Of a DNA stretch of 64,000 nt, positions 36,635 through 45,222 are shown piece by piece (within the stretch, counting starts at the first letter, position 1; every line of letters begins with the position of its first letter). The notes under the pieces were generated by a model. It did no database searches and had not been told where the DNA came from. It saw nothing but the letters and a program-made list of their open reading frames with translations. Origin of the DNA: Thermoplasmata archaeon (GTDB lineage: Archaea; Thermoplasmatota; Thermoplasmata; Lutacidiplasmatales; UBA184); the NCBI GenBank assembly GCA_022749815.1, contig JAKIWV010000002.1, positions 382,478 through 446,477 on the forward strand, read 5' to 3'. The position numbers and the translations under genes are program-made.

Positions 36635-36991
36635 ATGCCGCTCTGGCACAACACCGATCGCGCCTGGCATGAGATCCTCCCGGGAGTTCGTCGGCGCATC
36701 CTCGCCCACTCGCCGGCCGCGATGCTGGTATTGTACCACATCGAGCCCGGCCGCGTCTTTCCGCGTCACACGCACCCCCACGCCCAGTACGGTACGATCA
36801 TGGAGGGAGGGGGCACCTTCCATGTGGGAGACCGCTCGTGGAAGCTCCAGGTGGGGGACGGGTACTACGTTCCCCCGGACGTTCCGCACGAACTGCACAC
36901 CGACCCGACCCACGCGTCGGTGATCCTCGACGTCTTCGCGCCGGAGCGCGAAGATTTCCTGAACGAGGCCGGGGCGCCGGACGAGCCCTGA
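36635..36991 (+). CDS. Cupin-domain protein
   Basis: 118 residues, a single small beta barrel. Cupin motif 1 is FPRHTHPHAQYGTIMEGGGTFHVG, giving metal ligands His-x-His and a later Glu; motif 2 is GDGYYVPPDVPHELHTDP with the last His. The metal-binding set is intact. Single-domain cupins of this type are dioxygenases, isomerases or sensors; none can be chosen here. Its end is 13 bases from the end of a convergent SDR gene. Confidence 0.85.
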   Translation: MPLWHNTDRAWHEILPGVRRRILAHSPAAMLVLYHIEPGRVFPRHTHPHAQYGTIMEGGGTFHVGDRSWKLQVGDGYYVPPDVPHELHTDPTHASVILDVFAPEREDFLNEAGAPDEP

Positions 36992-37004
36992 CCGGCGCCG
37001 CCGT

Positions 37005-37814
37005 TCAGCCAACCGAGCGAAGGAACCCGCCGTCGACGGGGAGGAGCGCTCCGGTCACGTACGACGACATGTCACTTCCGAGGAAGATGAAGGCGCGGGC
37101 GAGCTCCTCCGGACTCCCGATCCGGCCGAGAGGAATCTCACGCGTCAGGGCCGACCGGACCTGATCCGAAGTCGTGCCCCGGCGACGCGCGGCATCCTCG
37201 AAGACGTGGTCCACCCGCTCGGTCGCGATGTACCCCGGCAGCACTCCGTTGACCCGGATCCCGTTGGGGCCCAGTTCCCGGGCTAAGGTCCGAACCAATC
37301 CTGCGATGGCGATCCGGCAAACGTTCGAGGTGGCGATGGTGGGGATCGGCTCCCGGATGGCAATGGAGGCCGAGAACACCATGCGCCCTCGGGTGTGCGA
37401 CGTCAACATCAGGTCCGCGACCCGCTGAGCGAGGTACGCCGGACTCACGGTCAGGAGATTCGCAGCGGCTTGCCAGGTCTCGAAGCTCTGTTCCATGAAC
37501 GTGCCGGGCGCCGGCGAACCGGTATTGTAGACCAGCGTGTCGATCCCCCCGAGCAACGTCCGCGTGTCCGCGACGAGCCGGTCCAGCTCGGAATGTTGGG
37601 TCAGGTCGGCGACGACGCCCTGAACGTCCCCGAGTGACCGCAGGTCCTTGACCGCGGCATCCAGCCGCGTCTGGTTCGAGCCGTTCAGGACGACCCGGGC
37701 GCCCTCCTCGACGAAGGCCCGGGCCGCCGCGAATCCGATCCCCCGGCTAGCGGCGGTGACGAGGACCCGCTGCCCCTTGAGGCCGGAGGTAAGCGGCATC
37801 GCTTCAGGGATCAC
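37005..37814 (-). CDS. Short-chain dehydrogenase/reductase-like protein lacking the YxxxK motif
   Basis: 269 residues from GTG, overlapping the previous stop by four bases. The Rossmann part is normal: VLVTAASRGIGFAAA, NG replacing the basic cofactor-selecting position, DLTQHSE, and YNTGSPAPG in place of NNAG. Where family members have Tyr-x-x-x-Lys, this protein has SNVCRIAIAGLVRTLA: Ser and Arg at the two catalytic positions. The C-terminal GIRVNGVLPGYIATERV and SYVTGALLPVDGG are typical of 3-oxoacyl-ACP-reductase relatives. Either it belongs to a branch with altered chemistry or it is a binding protein. It is encoded with the cyclase-type amidohydrolase. Confidence 0.8.
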   Translation of the reverse strand: MIPEAMPLTSGLKGQRVLVTAASRGIGFAAARAFVEEGARVVLNGSNQTRLDAAVKDLRSLGDVQGVVADLTQHSELDRLVADTRTLLGGIDTLVYNTGSPAPGTFMEQSFETWQAAANLLTVSPAYLAQRVADLMLTSHTRGRMVFSASIAIREPIPTIATSNVCRIAIAGLVRTLARELGPNGIRVNGVLPGYIATERVDHVFEDAARRRGTTSDQVRSALTREIPLGRIGSPEELARAFIFLGSDMSSYVTGALLPVDGGFLRSVG

Positions 37815-38470
37815 GCCTCAAGGGCGAAGACTCGGCTCATCGCACCGCTGGCCCCTTCGAGCTTGAGGGGTGCGGCGACGACGGTGTACGGCTTCCCCTC
37901 CTGGAGAGTGTCGAGGTGGTCCAACGCTTCGAGGATCCAAATGTCGCGGCCGAGGAGGACCTTATGCGCTTCGAACTTGCTGTTCGCGAACGGGTCGATG
38001 CCCAGCGTATCGGTTCCGACGCCCTTCACCTTGCGTTGGACCAGCCACTCGGCCGTCGCGGGCGTGATGCCGGGAAAGTCGTACAGGTAGCGTTTCGTGG
38101 GAGCGCGCTCGTGGCTCCAACCGGTCTCGAAGAGAACGATCTCGGGTTGGAACGACGTCGGCCAGTGTCGCTCGATGGCCTCCTGGGGCAGCAGGGTACC
38201 TTGAATCTCCTTCCGGAGGTCGATCACCGCGCCGACGCCGGTCAGTTCCCCCGGAAGTATCTGGTCGACGGTCCGGCCGGATTCGAGGAAGTGGTAGGGC
38301 GCGTCTAGGTGCGTCCCCGTATGGGTCAAGCAATTCAGACGTTCGATGGCGTACCCGTCCCGCGCGATCACCCCGATGGGCTCGAGGACCGGCAGGGGTG
38401 CGCTCGGCCACACCGGCATGTGGCTCCGCAGGGTCGCTGTGAGGTCGTGGACTCGGGGCGGGGTCGACAT
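37811..38470 (-). CDS. Cyclase-family protein (kynurenine formamidase-like hydrolase)
   Basis: 219 residues from ATG 38470. The signature HTGTHLDAPYHF near residue 50 provides the metal-binding His and Asp residues of the cyclase/formamidase family, and a conserved Cys-free ETGW and GTDTLGIDP follow. The enzymes hydrolyse N-formylkynurenine or similar amides and esters, or carry out cyclisations. The ATG lies 28 bases after a TATA-like CTATTTAG, which decides it over the GTG nine bases upstream. Co-transcription with the SDR (ATGA-type overlap) suggests one pathway, possibly aromatic amino-acid breakdown. Confidence 0.85.
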   Translation of the reverse strand: MSTPPRVHDLTATLRSHMPVWPSAPLPVLEPIGVIARDGYAIERLNCLTHTGTHLDAPYHFLESGRTVDQILPGELTGVGAVIDLRKEIQGTLLPQEAIERHWPTSFQPEIVLFETGWSHERAPTKRYLYDFPGITPATAEWLVQRKVKGVGTDTLGIDPFANSKFEAHKVLLGRDIWILEALDHLDTLQEGKPYTVVAAPLKLEGASGAMSRVFALEA

Positions 38471-38494
38471 CGGAGGCACCGAAACTTCCCGGCT

Positions 38495-38502
38495 CTAAAT
38501 AG
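38495..38502 (-). promoter_or_regulatory. TATA-like box of the cyclase-SDR operon
   Basis: CTATTTAG on the minus strand, 28 bases before ATG 38470. It includes the stop codon of the upstream aminotransferase gene. Confidence 0.55.
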
Positions 38503-39658
38503 GGTGGGGCACCGAGGAGGCGCTTGTCGCCTCGAGGAAACGCCGCAACCGGCGGGCCCCTTCCTCGAGTGAGGCGACGGGGCCGGTGAAGGAGATCCGG
38601 AAGTGGCTTTCCCCGGCGGGACCGAACGACACGCCGGGGACCACCGCCAGCTTCTCCGCCTCGAGGAGCCGGTTGCAGAATTCGACCGAAGACATTGGAA
38701 TCCGGTACTTCGGAAAAATGTAAAACGCCCCCGCGGGGCGCAGGACCTCGAGCCCTGGAATTTCCTCCAACAGCTGACACATCCGGTCGCGTCGGTGACG
38801 GAGCTCTTCGCGGAACCGGACGACGTCGCCTTCGGCGTTCCGAAGGCCCCAGAGGCACGCGCGTTGGACGAACGGCGGCACGCAGGTAAGCGTGTGCTCC
38901 ACGACCTTGACGAGGCGGGCTCGGAGCGCCGGCGCAGCGACGGCGTATCCCACTCTCCAGCCGGTCATCGCGAACATCTTCGAGAAGCTCCCGATCGTCA
39001 CGACGCGGCCCACTCCCTCGGGCAAGCTCGCGGGGGCCACGTGGGTGCCTTCGTAGACGAGGGCCTCGTACGTCTCGTCGCTCACGACCGTGAGGTGGTG
39101 GACCCTGGCTATCTCGAGCGCGGCCTGCACCTCGGCCCGGGAGAGAAGCCGCCCCGTCGGGTTCGAGGGGGACGTGAGGATCAGGACGCGGCTGCGCGGC
39201 GTGATCGCTCTCTCCAGCGCCGCCGGGTCGAAGGAGAAATCTTCCCGGAGGGGAAAGTAGACCGGATGGGCCCCGACGAGCTGCACGGGCTGTTCGAACA
39301 AGTACGTGGGGTCGGGAAGGAGCACTTCATCCCCGGGGTCCGTCGTGGAAATGAGGCTCGCGTAGATCGCGAGCTTCCCCGGAAGGACCACGACATCCGA
39401 CGCCGAGACTGGGATCCCGTGCAGTCGGTGAAGTCGTTCGGCGATCGCCTCGCGGAGATCCAGCATTCCCTGGGCCGGGCCATAATGGGTGAACCCTTCC
39501 TCCATCGCCCGGGCCGCCGCCGACCGGATCCCCGCCGGAGTGTCGAAATCGGGCTCGCCGATGTGCAGACCGAGGATCTCGCTCCCCTGCTGTCGCAGCT
39601 CGAAAATGCGGTCGATCAGGGAAAGGATCGGCGACTCACTGATCTCGTCGACGCGCAT
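38495..39658 (-). CDS. Class I/II PLP-dependent aminotransferase
   Basis: 387 residues from ATG 39658. Family landmarks: GLHIGEPDFDTP, THYGPAQGMLDLREAIA, SPSNPTGRLLS, DETYEALVY, and the PLP lysine in GSFSKMFAMTGWRVGY, followed by FRISFTGP carrying the substrate-carboxylate Arg. It transfers amino groups between an amino acid and 2-oxoglutarate or pyruvate; aspartate, alanine or aromatic amino acids are all possible. The frame continues 17 codons upstream, but a TATA-like CCTATTAC lies 26 bases before this ATG. The gene lies just upstream of the cyclase operon and has its own promoter. Confidence 0.9.
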   Translation of the reverse strand: MRVDEISESPILSLIDRIFELRQQGSEILGLHIGEPDFDTPAGIRSAAARAMEEGFTHYGPAQGMLDLREAIAERLHRLHGIPVSASDVVVLPGKLAIYASLISTTDPGDEVLLPDPTYLFEQPVQLVGAHPVYFPLREDFSFDPAALERAITPRSRVLILTSPSNPTGRLLSRAEVQAALEIARVHHLTVVSDETYEALVYEGTHVAPASLPEGVGRVVTIGSFSKMFAMTGWRVGYAVAAPALRARLVKVVEHTLTCVPPFVQRACLWGLRNAEGDVVRFREELRHRRDRMCQLLEEIPGLEVLRPAGAFYIFPKYRIPMSSVEFCNRLLEAEKLAVVPGVSFGPAGESHFRISFTGPVASLEEGARRLRRFLEATSASSVPHPI

Positions 39659-39680
39659 GGCGGCCGGCAGGCGACGCGCG

Positions 39681-39688
39681 GTAATAGG
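39681..39688 (-). promoter_or_regulatory. TATA-like box of the aminotransferase gene
   Basis: CCTATTAC on the minus strand, centred 26 bases before ATG 39658, which supports the shorter protein. Confidence 0.5.
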
Positions 39689-39716
39689 AAGTTGCCCGCG
39701 CGCCGCCAACCGACGT

Positions 39717-40412
39717 CTAGGAAGTGCTGGGCGGAGCGGCTGGAGGGCTCCCGTCGGGCGTGGGTGGTTCCAACCCCCGAGCCACCCGACGGTGCGCGTC
39801 GAGGAAGGCGACGGCGAAGAGCGAGTAGGCCAGGAACATGTACGAGAGGTACGAAACGACCGGCTCGATGAGGGCGGCGAGCTTCGTGGGGCTCGACCGG
39901 ACGGTGGTCAAGTAGGTGGGGATGTCCCCGGCGATGTGATAGCCCACGATTCCGACAACGGGGACCGCCGCCAGAAGGGCCAGGATCAGGATCGCCCGAC
40001 CCGCCGTACCTAGCAGGTGATAGACGATGATCGCGTACAGGATGAACGAGAGGAACAAGGACGCTCCGACTGCCGCGCCGACTTCGTACGCCAGCCAGCT
40101 CGGGATCGCGACCGCGGACATGTACGCGTAGTACGCGATCGGGCCGGCGGCCGCGAGAGCGAGGAGGACGGTCACGAGCAGGGTGAGGTGGGCATGGTGG
40201 ACTCGCGTCCGATGGACCTCGTTCCACTCGTGACGGCCGAGCGTGAGGAAGAGAACGCCAAGCAGCGTGGCGACGGCCCCGGCGATAAACAGCGTCTCGC
40301 CGGCCGCGCCCCCTCTCGAGGAACCCGTCAGGATGTCGTACGCGTTGACACCGGCCTCGATGGCGAAGCCGATGGTAAAGATCGTCAGACTGAGACGCAG
40401 GTTCGGCGCCAT
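39717..40412 (-). CDS. Polytopic membrane protein, function unknown
   Basis: 231 residues with six or seven hydrophobic segments (for example LFIAGAVATLLGVLFLTLG, LTLLVTVLLALAAAGPIAYYAY, LFLSFILYAIIVYHLLG). A histidine-rich cytoplasmic or loop segment RHEWNEVHRTRVHHAHL lies between helices 2 and 3 and could bind metal. The Pro/Ser-rich tail looks disordered. No family was recognised. It is on the same strand as the aminotransferase, 59 bases upstream of it. Confidence 0.65.
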   Translation of the reverse strand: MAPNLRLSLTIFTIGFAIEAGVNAYDILTGSSRGGAAGETLFIAGAVATLLGVLFLTLGRHEWNEVHRTRVHHAHLTLLVTVLLALAAAGPIAYYAYMSAVAIPSWLAYEVGAAVGASLFLSFILYAIIVYHLLGTAGRAILILALLAAVPVVGIVGYHIAGDIPTYLTTVRSSPTKLAALIEPVVSYLSYMFLAYSLFAVAFLDAHRRVARGLEPPTPDGSPPAAPPSTS

Positions 40413-40492
40413 CGACGCGTCAACTAGCGCGGGCGCGGTTCAAAAACCCCGCGTTCGACCCGAGTTCGATTTCCGACAGATCCGGAGGGCGT

Positions 40493-41020
40493 TCAAAATC
40501 GTTCGATCGCGTCGCCGGTCTGAACGCGCCCCTCTCGGAGCACCGACGCGTACCACCCGCGGCGGTCGAGCATGGTCTTGATGAATCGGGGTCCGTTCGC
40601 GGTGCCCACATAGGGCAGAAGCTGCAGGTTCGTGCAGGGAGTGCAGGCCTTCGATACTTCCAGGACCGCGCCGCCCACTCGGAAGCGACGACCGGGCCGG
40701 AAGTCGCTGTACGGGATCCCCTCGGTTGTCACGTTCTCTCCGATATCTCCCTCTCGGACCGGCCAGCCCTCCGCGTTGAGAGTACGGATCATTTCAACCG
40801 CCATCAGGAGCACCGCCTGGTTGGGTTGGTCGTGCAGCTCCTCGTGGCGGAACCGGTTGAAGTCCTCCCAGACGCCCCCGGTAGCGACGTACACTTCTGC
40901 GACGGACGGCTTCGGCAGGCCATGCTCCCCGGACGTTTCGGGTTTCCGGTGGAGAGAGCGAACTCGGCCACGCAGAACTCCGCCAACGGGAGCTGGAGCG
41001 GGGTTGGCCTCAGAGGTCAT
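40493..41020 (-). CDS. MOSC-domain protein
   Basis: 175 residues from ATG 41020 (nine codons after an alternative start). The MOSC beta barrel is recognisable from VRSLHRKPETSGEHGLPK, REGDIGENVTTEGI and RFRVGGAVLEVSKACTPCTNL, which includes the conserved sulfur-accepting Cys in the C-x-x-C. Stand-alone MOSC proteins handle sulfur on molybdenum cofactor or detoxify hydroxylated bases (YiiM-like). The E-N-x-T and C-x-x-C pattern is closest to the YiiM/mARC branch by eye. No Moco enzyme is adjacent. Confidence 0.85.
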   Translation of the reverse strand: MTSEANPAPAPVGGVLRGRVRSLHRKPETSGEHGLPKPSVAEVYVATGGVWEDFNRFRHEELHDQPNQAVLLMAVEMIRTLNAEGWPVREGDIGENVTTEGIPYSDFRPGRRFRVGGAVLEVSKACTPCTNLQLLPYVGTANGPRFIKTMLDRRGWYASVLREGRVQTGDAIERF

Positions 41021-41140
41021 GGACCCGCTACTCGCCGGACCCATAGAAGCCTTCGGGGGAAGGCACCCCGTCGTTCCCCGTGGGTCCGGCGAAATTCTCG
41101 GGGCGAGCGGCTCAAAGATCGGGTGGTGGTCTGGACCCGC

Positions 41141-41593
41141 CTACTTCTTGACGACGAACTGGATCTCGGTGTGGGCCCACACCTTGGGGCCGGACCACGG
41201 GTCGCCGGTGTATACCTCGCGCGAGGAGAGGACTCGTTTGATCTCCTTGTCCTTCTTCCGCCAGCGGAGCCAATCGTTCAGTCCGTGGTAGATGACGCGC
41301 GGAGAGACGTCGTCGGGGTTGAACGTGACGCTGGCGACGGTGGCGGCGGGAAAGGTCCGCAGGCGAATCCGGCCATGGCCCTTCGCCTTGCCTTTGACCT
41401 CGATCCCCGCGACGAATGTCTTCATATCCGGCTCGAAGAAGAGCCAGCGGCCGGTCCGGATGTGGTTCTTGTTCGCCCACTCGGCCAGCGTCTTGAACTG
41501 GCCACGGAGTTTCTTCTCGTCCCATCCGCCCTTCCGGGCCAAGGTGGCTACTCGGTACGACGGCGCTCGCTTGAAGCTGAAATCGACGGTCAT
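41141..41593 (-). CDS. GyrI-like / effector-binding domain protein
   Basis: 150 residues from ATG 41593. It follows the GyrI-like small-molecule-binding fold (two SHS2 units): VDFSFKRAPSYRVATLARKGGW, LRGQFKTLAEWANKN, FEPDMKTFVAGIEVKGKA, RTFPAATVASVTFNPDDVSPRVIYHGLNDWLRWR, and the C-terminal strand AHTEIQFVV. The domain is found in multidrug-sensing regulators and in stand-alone ligand-binding or hydrolysing proteins. No DNA-binding domain is attached. A TATA-like CCTTAAG lies about 34 bases before the start. Confidence 0.72.
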   Translation of the reverse strand: MTVDFSFKRAPSYRVATLARKGGWDEKKLRGQFKTLAEWANKNHIRTGRWLFFEPDMKTFVAGIEVKGKAKGHGRIRLRTFPAATVASVTFNPDDVSPRVIYHGLNDWLRWRKKDKEIKRVLSSREVYTGDPWSGPKVWAHTEIQFVVKK

Positions 41594-41671
41594 CGAAGTT
41601 CCCGACCACGGAGGATTCAAGGCGCTTAAGGATTGGCCGTCGGCGGGAGAGGGAGCCTCCGAGCGCCCGCG

Positions 41672-42775
41672 TTAGTCCTCTCGCCAACTGAACAGCCGGA
41701 TCGCCGCGATGAAGAAGACGAGAGCGATCACGGCCGTGACGATGAAGTCCCGGAGAGCGCCGGCTCCGTTTCCGAACAATATCCCGGCGTTCAACCCATC
41801 GATGACGTAGTACAGCGGGAGGACATGGGCGACATTCTGTAGCGGGGGGGAGAACCCGGAGACAGGGAAGAACGTTCCGGAAAGGAACATCATCGGGAAA
41901 AGAATCACGTTGCCAACCACGGCCGCCGATTCGGGGGTCTTAGAGGCCGAACCCGCGACCAGTCCCAGCGACACGAAGAGAACCGGTCCGGCGAGGAGGA
42001 ACGGGAACATCCAAAGTACGACGGATACGTGCGCGCCAAACACGAACCGACCGACCCCTATCATGACGAACGCCGACACCAGGGCGAGGAGAACGTACCA
42101 GATCAGCGCGGCGGTCAACCATTCGGCTCGGGTCAGCGGCGTGAGCGAAAGTTGTCGGAACAGCTTGTCCCGCTTCCAGGTGGAGCTGATGTTCACCATC
42201 GAGAACATCGGGCTTGTCAGGATGGAGAAGCCGATAAGCCCCGGGATAAGGTAGTCGATGTACGTGTAGATCTGACTGCCCACGTTGAAGTACGTTGACG
42301 TTACGATGGTGGAGCCGCCGGCTTCCTGCAGGTTGACCGCGCTTTCGACCCCTTGCACCGCGCCGATCACGATACCGGCCTGGGACGCCGCCGAGGGGTT
42401 CGTGAAAAGCTGGAGGGTCACGTGCGTCTTGTTCGTCAGCGCCGCTTGGAATCCCGCGGGAATGAGAAGGCCGGCGCTCTCGCCGTTGCTCGCGAGGTAG
42501 CTCGACAGGTTGGTCCCGGCCGGGGGAATCACCACATTGACCTGGACGGCACCGGTGTGGTCCAGCGCTTGGAGAAACGCGACGCTCCCGGGGGAGTTAT
42601 GGTCCAGGTTTTCGACGTACAACGGCACGGCCGACGAGCCCGAGTTCGCGAAGACGGCCCCGAAGATCAGGATCAGGATCACTGGAAAGATGAGGGAGAA
42701 AAAGAGTCCCAGCGGGTTCCGGAGGTAGCCCTTCGCGAATGCCACGAAGTACGAGAGCACCCGTGGGCCGTTCAC
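41672..42775 (-). CDS. ABC-2 type permease with large extracellular domain
   Basis: 367 residues. One N-terminal helix (LGLFFSLIFPVILILIFGAVF), an extracellular domain of about 150 residues (SSAVPLYVENLDHNSPGSVAFLQALD ...), then five helices, the layout of ABC2_membrane_3 exporters such as YhgE/DrrB-like drug or lipid pumps. The coupling segment FRQLSLTPLTRAEWLTAALIW is visible. It overlaps the end of the ATPase gene by four bases, so the two form an exporter operon. Confidence 0.87.
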   Translation of the reverse strand: MNGPRVLSYFVAFAKGYLRNPLGLFFSLIFPVILILIFGAVFANSGSSAVPLYVENLDHNSPGSVAFLQALDHTGAVQVNVVIPPAGTNLSSYLASNGESAGLLIPAGFQAALTNKTHVTLQLFTNPSAASQAGIVIGAVQGVESAVNLQEAGGSTIVTSTYFNVGSQIYTYIDYLIPGLIGFSILTSPMFSMVNISSTWKRDKLFRQLSLTPLTRAEWLTAALIWYVLLALVSAFVMIGVGRFVFGAHVSVVLWMFPFLLAGPVLFVSLGLVAGSASKTPESAAVVGNVILFPMMFLSGTFFPVSGFSPPLQNVAHVLPLYYVIDGLNAGILFGNGAGALRDFIVTAVIALVFFIAAIRLFSWRED

Positions 42776-43713
42776 GCCTCCTCGCCCTCCGTCGACTTGT
42801 CGAGCGATGAGTGTTCCGACGCTCCCACGAGGCGCAGGAACACGTCCTCAAGGGTGTCCTGTGCCGTGCTGAAGCTCTGATACGCGAACCCCGACGTGTC
42901 GATCCAGCGGAGAACCCGCAGGGCGTCTCCCTTCGCGCGGAGCTCCACATCGATCGCTCCGTTCTCGACCTCCACTCCGAGGTTGAGCTGTTGCCGGAGC
43001 GGCTCGGCGAGGGCTACGTCCCCCACGATATGCAGGCGTTCGGGGCGCCCGTACTGACGTATGATTTCCGTGGGAGTGCCGGTGGCGATGATGTGGCCCA
43101 GGTTGATGATGGCAATCCGGTCGGCGAGGAGTTGCGCCTCCTCGAGGTAGTGAGTGGTGAGGAAGACCGTACGACCTTCCTTCTTGAGTCCCCGGATCAC
43201 GGACCAGATGGCCCGGCGCGCGCGCGGGTCTAGGCCAGTAGTCGGTTCGTCCAAGAAACAGAGCTCGGGGTCGTTCACGAGCGCGAGCGCGAGGCCTAAC
43301 TTCTGTCGCTGGCCGCCCGAGAGCGTATCGTACAGCGCGTCGGCTTTGTCGGCAAGCTCCACGCGGTCGAGGAGCTCGGCGGCCCGGGATCGAACGCCAA
43401 ACAGGCCCGCATACAGATTGAGCGCTTCGCGCGGGGAGAGTTTCGGGAAGAAATGGAAATCCTGAGGGATGACACCGATCCGGCGTTGCAGGTCGCGGCC
43501 CATCACCCAGGGATCGGTCCCGAGCACACGCACCTCCCCGGACGTCCGGGGACGGATCCCTTCCAGGATCTCGACGGTTGTGGTCTTGCCCGCACCATTC
43601 GGTCCGAGGAAGGCGAACACCTCGCCCGGTTGCACGGAGAAGTCGATCCCATCGACTGCGCGAACTTTGTCGTAGGTCTTCGCGAGATGTTGAACTTCGA
43701 TCGCCGCGGTGAT
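42772..43713 (-). CDS. ABC transporter ATP-binding protein with apparent ATC start
   Basis: The family-length protein (313 residues) must begin at ATC 43713: that frame gives ITAAIEVQHLAKTYDKVRAVDG, a normal ABC N-terminus with the A-loop Tyr, and is preceded by GGGGAGGT nine bases away. No ATG, GTG or TTG lies between the upstream stop and a GTG at 43635, which would remove the A-loop and first strand. Later motifs are intact: Walker A GPNGAGKTT, LSGGQRQK, CFLDEPTTGLDP, FLTTHYLEEAQ. The ATC may be a rare start codon, a mutation, or a sequence error. It drives the permease encoded downstream. Confidence 0.85.
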   Translation of the reverse strand: MTAAIEVQHLAKTYDKVRAVDGIDFSVQPGEVFAFLGPNGAGKTTTVEILEGIRPRTSGEVRVLGTDPWVMGRDLQRRIGVIPQDFHFFPKLSPREALNLYAGLFGVRSRAAELLDRVELADKADALYDTLSGGQRQKLGLALALVNDPELCFLDEPTTGLDPRARRAIWSVIRGLKKEGRTVFLTTHYLEEAQLLADRIAIINLGHIIATGTPTEIIRQYGRPERLHIVGDVALAEPLRQQLNLGVEVENGAIDVELRAKGDALRVLRWIDTSGFAYQSFSTAQDTLEDVFLRLVGASEHSSLDKSTEGEEA

Positions 43714-43722
43714 GGAATCTCG

Positions 43723-43730
43723 ACCTCCCC
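43723..43730 (-). promoter_or_regulatory. Shine-Dalgarno before the ATC start of the ABC ATPase
   Basis: GGGGAGGT on the minus strand, separated by nine bases from the ATC at 43713. It is the main evidence that translation starts there. Confidence 0.6.
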
Positions 43731-43824
43731 GACTAGGCCCCTCGAGCTCGAGGCCGCCGAGCGTCGTGCCCTACAAGTCTCTATCGAACCGGCGGTCGGT
43801 CGGGACGAGGCCTCACAGGCGACT

Positions 43825-45189
43825 CTACCCCGCCGGAGCGGTCCTGCGCCCAGCGGCCAGGCTCCCCCAGACCTCCTCGGCGGCTCGGTAGCCCGTCGCG
43901 ATTGCTCCGTGGACCGTCGCCGATTCCCCGCTCCAGTGGGTGGCCTCGCCGGCAAAGAACAGCACGCCGTCGACCGGCTGGGCGAGCGTCTCTCGCTCGA
44001 TCGGATCGACCCCCGTGGGAAGGAACGAATAAGCACCTCGAGCGAACGGGTCTTCCGGCCAGAGATGCACGGAGTGTCGGACGACCGTCCCGATGCGGGC
44101 ATTACTCGGCAGCACTTCCGAGAGCTCGGCCAATGTCGCCTCCAGGCGATCTTCGCGGCTCAGCGTTGCCCGACGTTTCGCTTCGCGTCCTACTGTGAAC
44201 GCCGTCATGACCTCTGGGGGCGCGTGTTGTCTCACGGCGGGTCGGTGGAAGGTCGTCGAACCCCCGCCCCAAACGAGGGAGAAATCTCCGAACCGCTCCT
44301 TCAAGTCGCCTCCGGACAATCGAAATTGTAGTGCGTATCCCATCCCGGAGGCGATCCGATGGATCGCGGTCTGTTTTGCGGGCGGGAGCGCGGGGTCGAA
44401 AACGACGGATCCCTCCTTCAGTACACCGAGCGGCAGCGTCACGATGGCGGCTCGAGCGTTGAACGCGGTCGCTGCATTCCCGGCGCCGGTCCCTGCCTCG
44501 ACGCGCACTCCCTGGCTTGACTGTCGAATGGATGTGATGCGCACGCCGGTCTTTATCCGGTCAAGGAACGGCGCAGCTCGCCGGCGGAACAGTTCAGAAT
44601 ATCCTTCGTTAAGCCGGTAGTTCCGGTACCCGAACTCCTCTCCGGCCCTTCGTTCCTCCTCGGCCGGCCCTCGCACGCCAATCTCTTCCGGATCTGCGGC
44701 GTAGACATGGGCATGCAGGAGTTCGACGAACCGACGCCCCCCGAGCGTGGGAGCTCGCTCTTGCAAGAACTCCGCCAAGCTCCGATCCGGGGGGGCCGCT
44801 GCGCGGAGCTGCCGGGGAAGAGTGTGGATTCCCTCATAGAAGGCACGGAATCCGAAGCCGGGATAGCCGGGGATCGCGAGCCAGGGAAAACGACACAGTC
44901 GACGATTCATCGAGAAGAGGGCTCGTTGACTAACAGGCCACGACCGAGTCGTTAGCCCGACCTCGTGCGCCCAACGGTGGGTGACGACCCGTCGACCGTG
45001 AACCATCTGGGCCCCGAGCTCCAAAGGGAGATCGGGAGCGAGTGCGTAGTCGGTTAGCGCTCGGCCGCCGAGCCGGTCCCTGGCCTCGAGAACTGTGAAA
45101 GGCACGCCGAGCCGATGCAGGCGCTCCGCGGCCGCTATCCCGGCGGCCCCGGCACCGAGAATCAAGACTTCGACGTGCTTCCCTGACAC
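43825..45189 (-). CDS. Flavin amine oxidase
   Basis: 454 residues from GTG with GGAGG just upstream. Dinucleotide-binding motif GAGAAGIAAAERLHRLG at the N-terminus, VLEARDRLGGRALT and LELGAQMVHG of the amine-oxidase FAD region, the substrate domain in the middle, and the C-terminal FAD motif FFAGEATHWSGESATVHGAIATGYRAAEEV. It oxidises a primary, secondary or polyamine with oxygen, releasing peroxide, or acts on a related C-N or C-C bond. With the agmatinase-type gene elsewhere in the window it could feed a polyamine route, but it lies downstream of a Roadblock gene, not near the agmatinase. Confidence 0.88.
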   Translation of the reverse strand: MSGKHVEVLILGAGAAGIAAAERLHRLGVPFTVLEARDRLGGRALTDYALAPDLPLELGAQMVHGRRVVTHRWAHEVGLTTRSWPVSQRALFSMNRRLCRFPWLAIPGYPGFGFRAFYEGIHTLPRQLRAAAPPDRSLAEFLQERAPTLGGRRFVELLHAHVYAADPEEIGVRGPAEEERRAGEEFGYRNYRLNEGYSELFRRRAAPFLDRIKTGVRITSIRQSSQGVRVEAGTGAGNAATAFNARAAIVTLPLGVLKEGSVVFDPALPPAKQTAIHRIASGMGYALQFRLSGGDLKERFGDFSLVWGGGSTTFHRPAVRQHAPPEVMTAFTVGREAKRRATLSREDRLEATLAELSEVLPSNARIGTVVRHSVHLWPEDPFARGAYSFLPTGVDPIERETLAQPVDGVLFFAGEATHWSGESATVHGAIATGYRAAEEVWGSLAAGRRTAPAG

Positions 45190-45222
45190 AGCCTCCGGCC
45201 CACTCGAGGAGGGGCAATAGGG

